Assembly: GCA_039105265.1 (NCBI GenBank)
Contig: JAPFFF010000286.1
Span: forward strand, 1-27,676
DNA: 27,676 bases
Direction: 5' to 3'
Source: Tritrichomonas musculus
Taxonomy: Eukaryota; Parabasalia; Tritrichomonadida; Tritrichomonadidae
Below the pieces are notes generated by a model. It was not told where the DNA came from. It saw only the letters and a list, made by a program, of their open reading frames with translations, and made no database searches. Positions within the stretch are counted from its first letter, which is position 1. Each line of letters opens with the position of its first letter. Below, piece by piece: positions 25,701 through 27,676 of the stretch. Both the position numbers and the translations under genes were made by a program.

Positions 25701-27676
25701 TATTTCAACAAACACACAAAATTAAAAATATCAACAACATTTGAAACTCTCATTCAGCATATTTCAACAAACACACAAAATTAAAAATATCAACAACATT
25801 TGAAACTCTCATTCAGCATATTTCAACAAACACACAAAATTAAAAATATCAACAACATTTGAAACTCTCATTCAGCATATTTCAACAAACACACAAAATT
25901 AAAAATATCAACAACATTTGAAACTCTCATTCAGCATATTTCAACAAACACACAAAATTAAAAATATCAACAACATTTGAAACTCTCATTCAGCATATTT
26001 CAACAAACACACAAAATTAAAAATATCAACAACATTTGAAACTCTCATTCAGCATATTTCAACAAACACACAAAATTAAAAATATCAACAACATTTGAAA
26101 CTCTCATTCAGCATATTTCAACAAACACACAAAATTAAAAATATCAACAACATTTGAAACTCTCATTCAGCATATTTCAACAAACACACAAAATTAAAAA
26201 TATCAACAACATTTGAAACTCTCATTCAGCATATTTCAACAAACACACAAAATTAAAAATATCAACAACATTTGAAACTCTCATTCAGCATATTTCAACA
26301 AACACACAAAATTAAAAATATCAACAACATTTGAAACTCTCATTCAGCATATTTCAACAAACACACAAAATTAAAAATATCAACAACATTTGAAACTCTC
26401 ATTCAGCATATTTCAACAAACACACAAAATTAAAAATATCAACAACATTTGAAACTCTCATTCAGCATATTTCAACAAACACACAAAATTAAAAATATCA
26501 ACAACATTTGAAACTCTCATTCAGCATATTTCAACAAACACACAAAATTAAAAATATCAACAACATTTGAAACTCTCATTCAGCATATTTCAACAAACAC
26601 ACAAAATTAAAAATATCAACAACATTTGAAACTCTCATTCAGCATATTTCAACAAACACACAAAATTAAAAATATCAACAACATTTGAAACTCTCATTCA
26701 GCATATTTCAACAAACACACAAAATTAAAAATATCAACAACATTTGAAACTCTCATTCAGCATATTTCAACAAACACACAAAATTAAAAATATCAACAAC
26801 ATTTGAAACTCTCATTCAGCATATTTCAACAAACACACAAAATTAAAAATATCAACAACATTTGAAACTCTCATTCAGCATATTTCAACAAACACACAAA
26901 ATTAAAAATATCAACAACATTTGAAACTCTCATTCAGCATATTTCAACAAACACACAAAATTAAAAATATCAACAACATTTGAAACTCTCATTCAGCATA
27001 TTTCAACAAACACACAAAATTAAAAATATCAACAACATTTGAAACTCTCATTCAGCATATTTCAACAAACACACAAAATTAAAAATATCAACAACATTTG
27101 AAACTCTCATTCAGCATATTTCAACAAACACACAAAATTAAAAATATCAACAACATTTGAAACTCTCATTCAGCATATTTCAACAAACACACAAAATTAA
27201 AAATATCAACAACATTTGAAACTCTCATTCAGCATATTTCAACAAACACACAAAATTAAAAATATCAACAACATTTGAAACTCTCATTCAGCATATTTCA
27301 ACAAACACACAAAATTAAAAATATCAACAACATTTGAAACTCTCATTCAGCATATTTCAACAAACACACAAAATTAAAAATATCAACAACATTTGAAACT
27401 CTCATTCAGCATATTTCAACAAACACACAAAATTAAAAATATCAACAACATTTGAAACTCTCATTCAGCATATTTCAACAAACACACAAAATTAAAAATA
27501 TCAACAACATTTGAAACTCTCATTCAGCATATTTCAACAAACACACAAAATTAAAAATATCAACAACATTTGAAACTCTCATTCAGCATATTTCAACAAA
27601 CACACAAAATTAAAAATATCAACAACATTTGAAACTCTCATTCAGCATATTTCAACAAACACACAAAATTAAAAAT
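19783..27676. repeat. 59-base minisatellite array, about 130 copies
   Basis: Unit, starting at 19783: AACATTTGAAACTCTCATTC, then AGCATATTTCAACAAACACA, then CAAAATTAAAAATATCAAC. Composition is A29 T15 C13 G2, so the plus strand has very strong C-over-G skew. The period is 59 throughout. Variants: a 15-base internal duplication of the AGCATATTTCATTT part (near 19920, 19995, 20190, 20610, 22050, 23955 and 24440), a one-base A insertion (CAAACAAAC), one unit with TTATAAATA (near 20095), and a 7-base ATTCAGC duplication near 25040. From about 25060 to the window end the units look identical. No frame is open across the unit on either strand. The array has no right border here. Confidence 0.97.

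Noticed and set aside
19783-27676. Possible CRISPR array
   Set aside because: The units are continuous 59-base tandem copies without unique spacers, and no cas genes are present.

Overview
The window looks like most of a Polinton (Maverick) from a single-celled eukaryote, followed by an 8 kb minisatellite. The hallmark Polinton genes are here: a double-jelly-roll major capsid protein (cut by the left edge), a retrovirus-type integrase, a genome-packaging ATPase and a protein-primed family B DNA polymerase. With them come a KilA-N protein, a free HNH endonuclease and a very long phage-tail-fibre-like protein. All genes lack introns and use the standard code. DNA is AT-rich. Eight of the nine genes that stop with TAA continue with A, giving TAAA, which fits the UAAA poly(A) signal that overlaps stop codons in Trichomonas. 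Together with the known abundance of Polintons and KilA-N genes in Trichomonas vaginalis, this points to a parabasalid host. That is an inference; Entamoeba or another protist is not excluded.

Layout. 1-4300 (+): capsid protein end, HNH endonuclease, integrase and two small unknown proteins. 4354-6912 (-): a large unknown protein with a basic, NLS-like region. 6935-10141 (+): the fibre-like protein, divergent from the previous gene across only 22 bases. 10142-10779: a non-coding gap between convergent genes with a tRNA-like segment and a 17-22 base direct and inverted repeat. 10780-16263 (-): the KilA-N gene and the polymerase, separated by a duplicated hairpin unit. 16350-18897 (+): three small unknown proteins, a 43-residue membrane microprotein and the packaging ATPase. 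18886-19344 (-): an unknown protein. 19354-19452 (+): a 32-residue perfect leucine-zipper microprotein. 19453-19782: non-coding, with stem-loops. 19783-27676: about 130 copies of a 59-base repeat running off the window.

How it works together (family knowledge plus inference): the polymerase copies linear DNA from a terminal-protein primer, the integrase inserts the element, the ATPase fills capsids built from the major capsid protein, and the fibre-like protein would decorate the particle or bind a surface. The expected adenain-like protease, the penton protein and the left terminal inverted repeat are not in the window and may lie to the left. The main reading frames are open, so the copy looks whole within the window and probably recent.

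Most unusual: a phage-like fibre in a eukaryotic element, an HNH nuclease finger embedded in the polymerase, double-palindrome cassettes of the same architecture lying in frame in two unrelated genes, and the near-perfect 59-base array with variant units concentrated at its left end.
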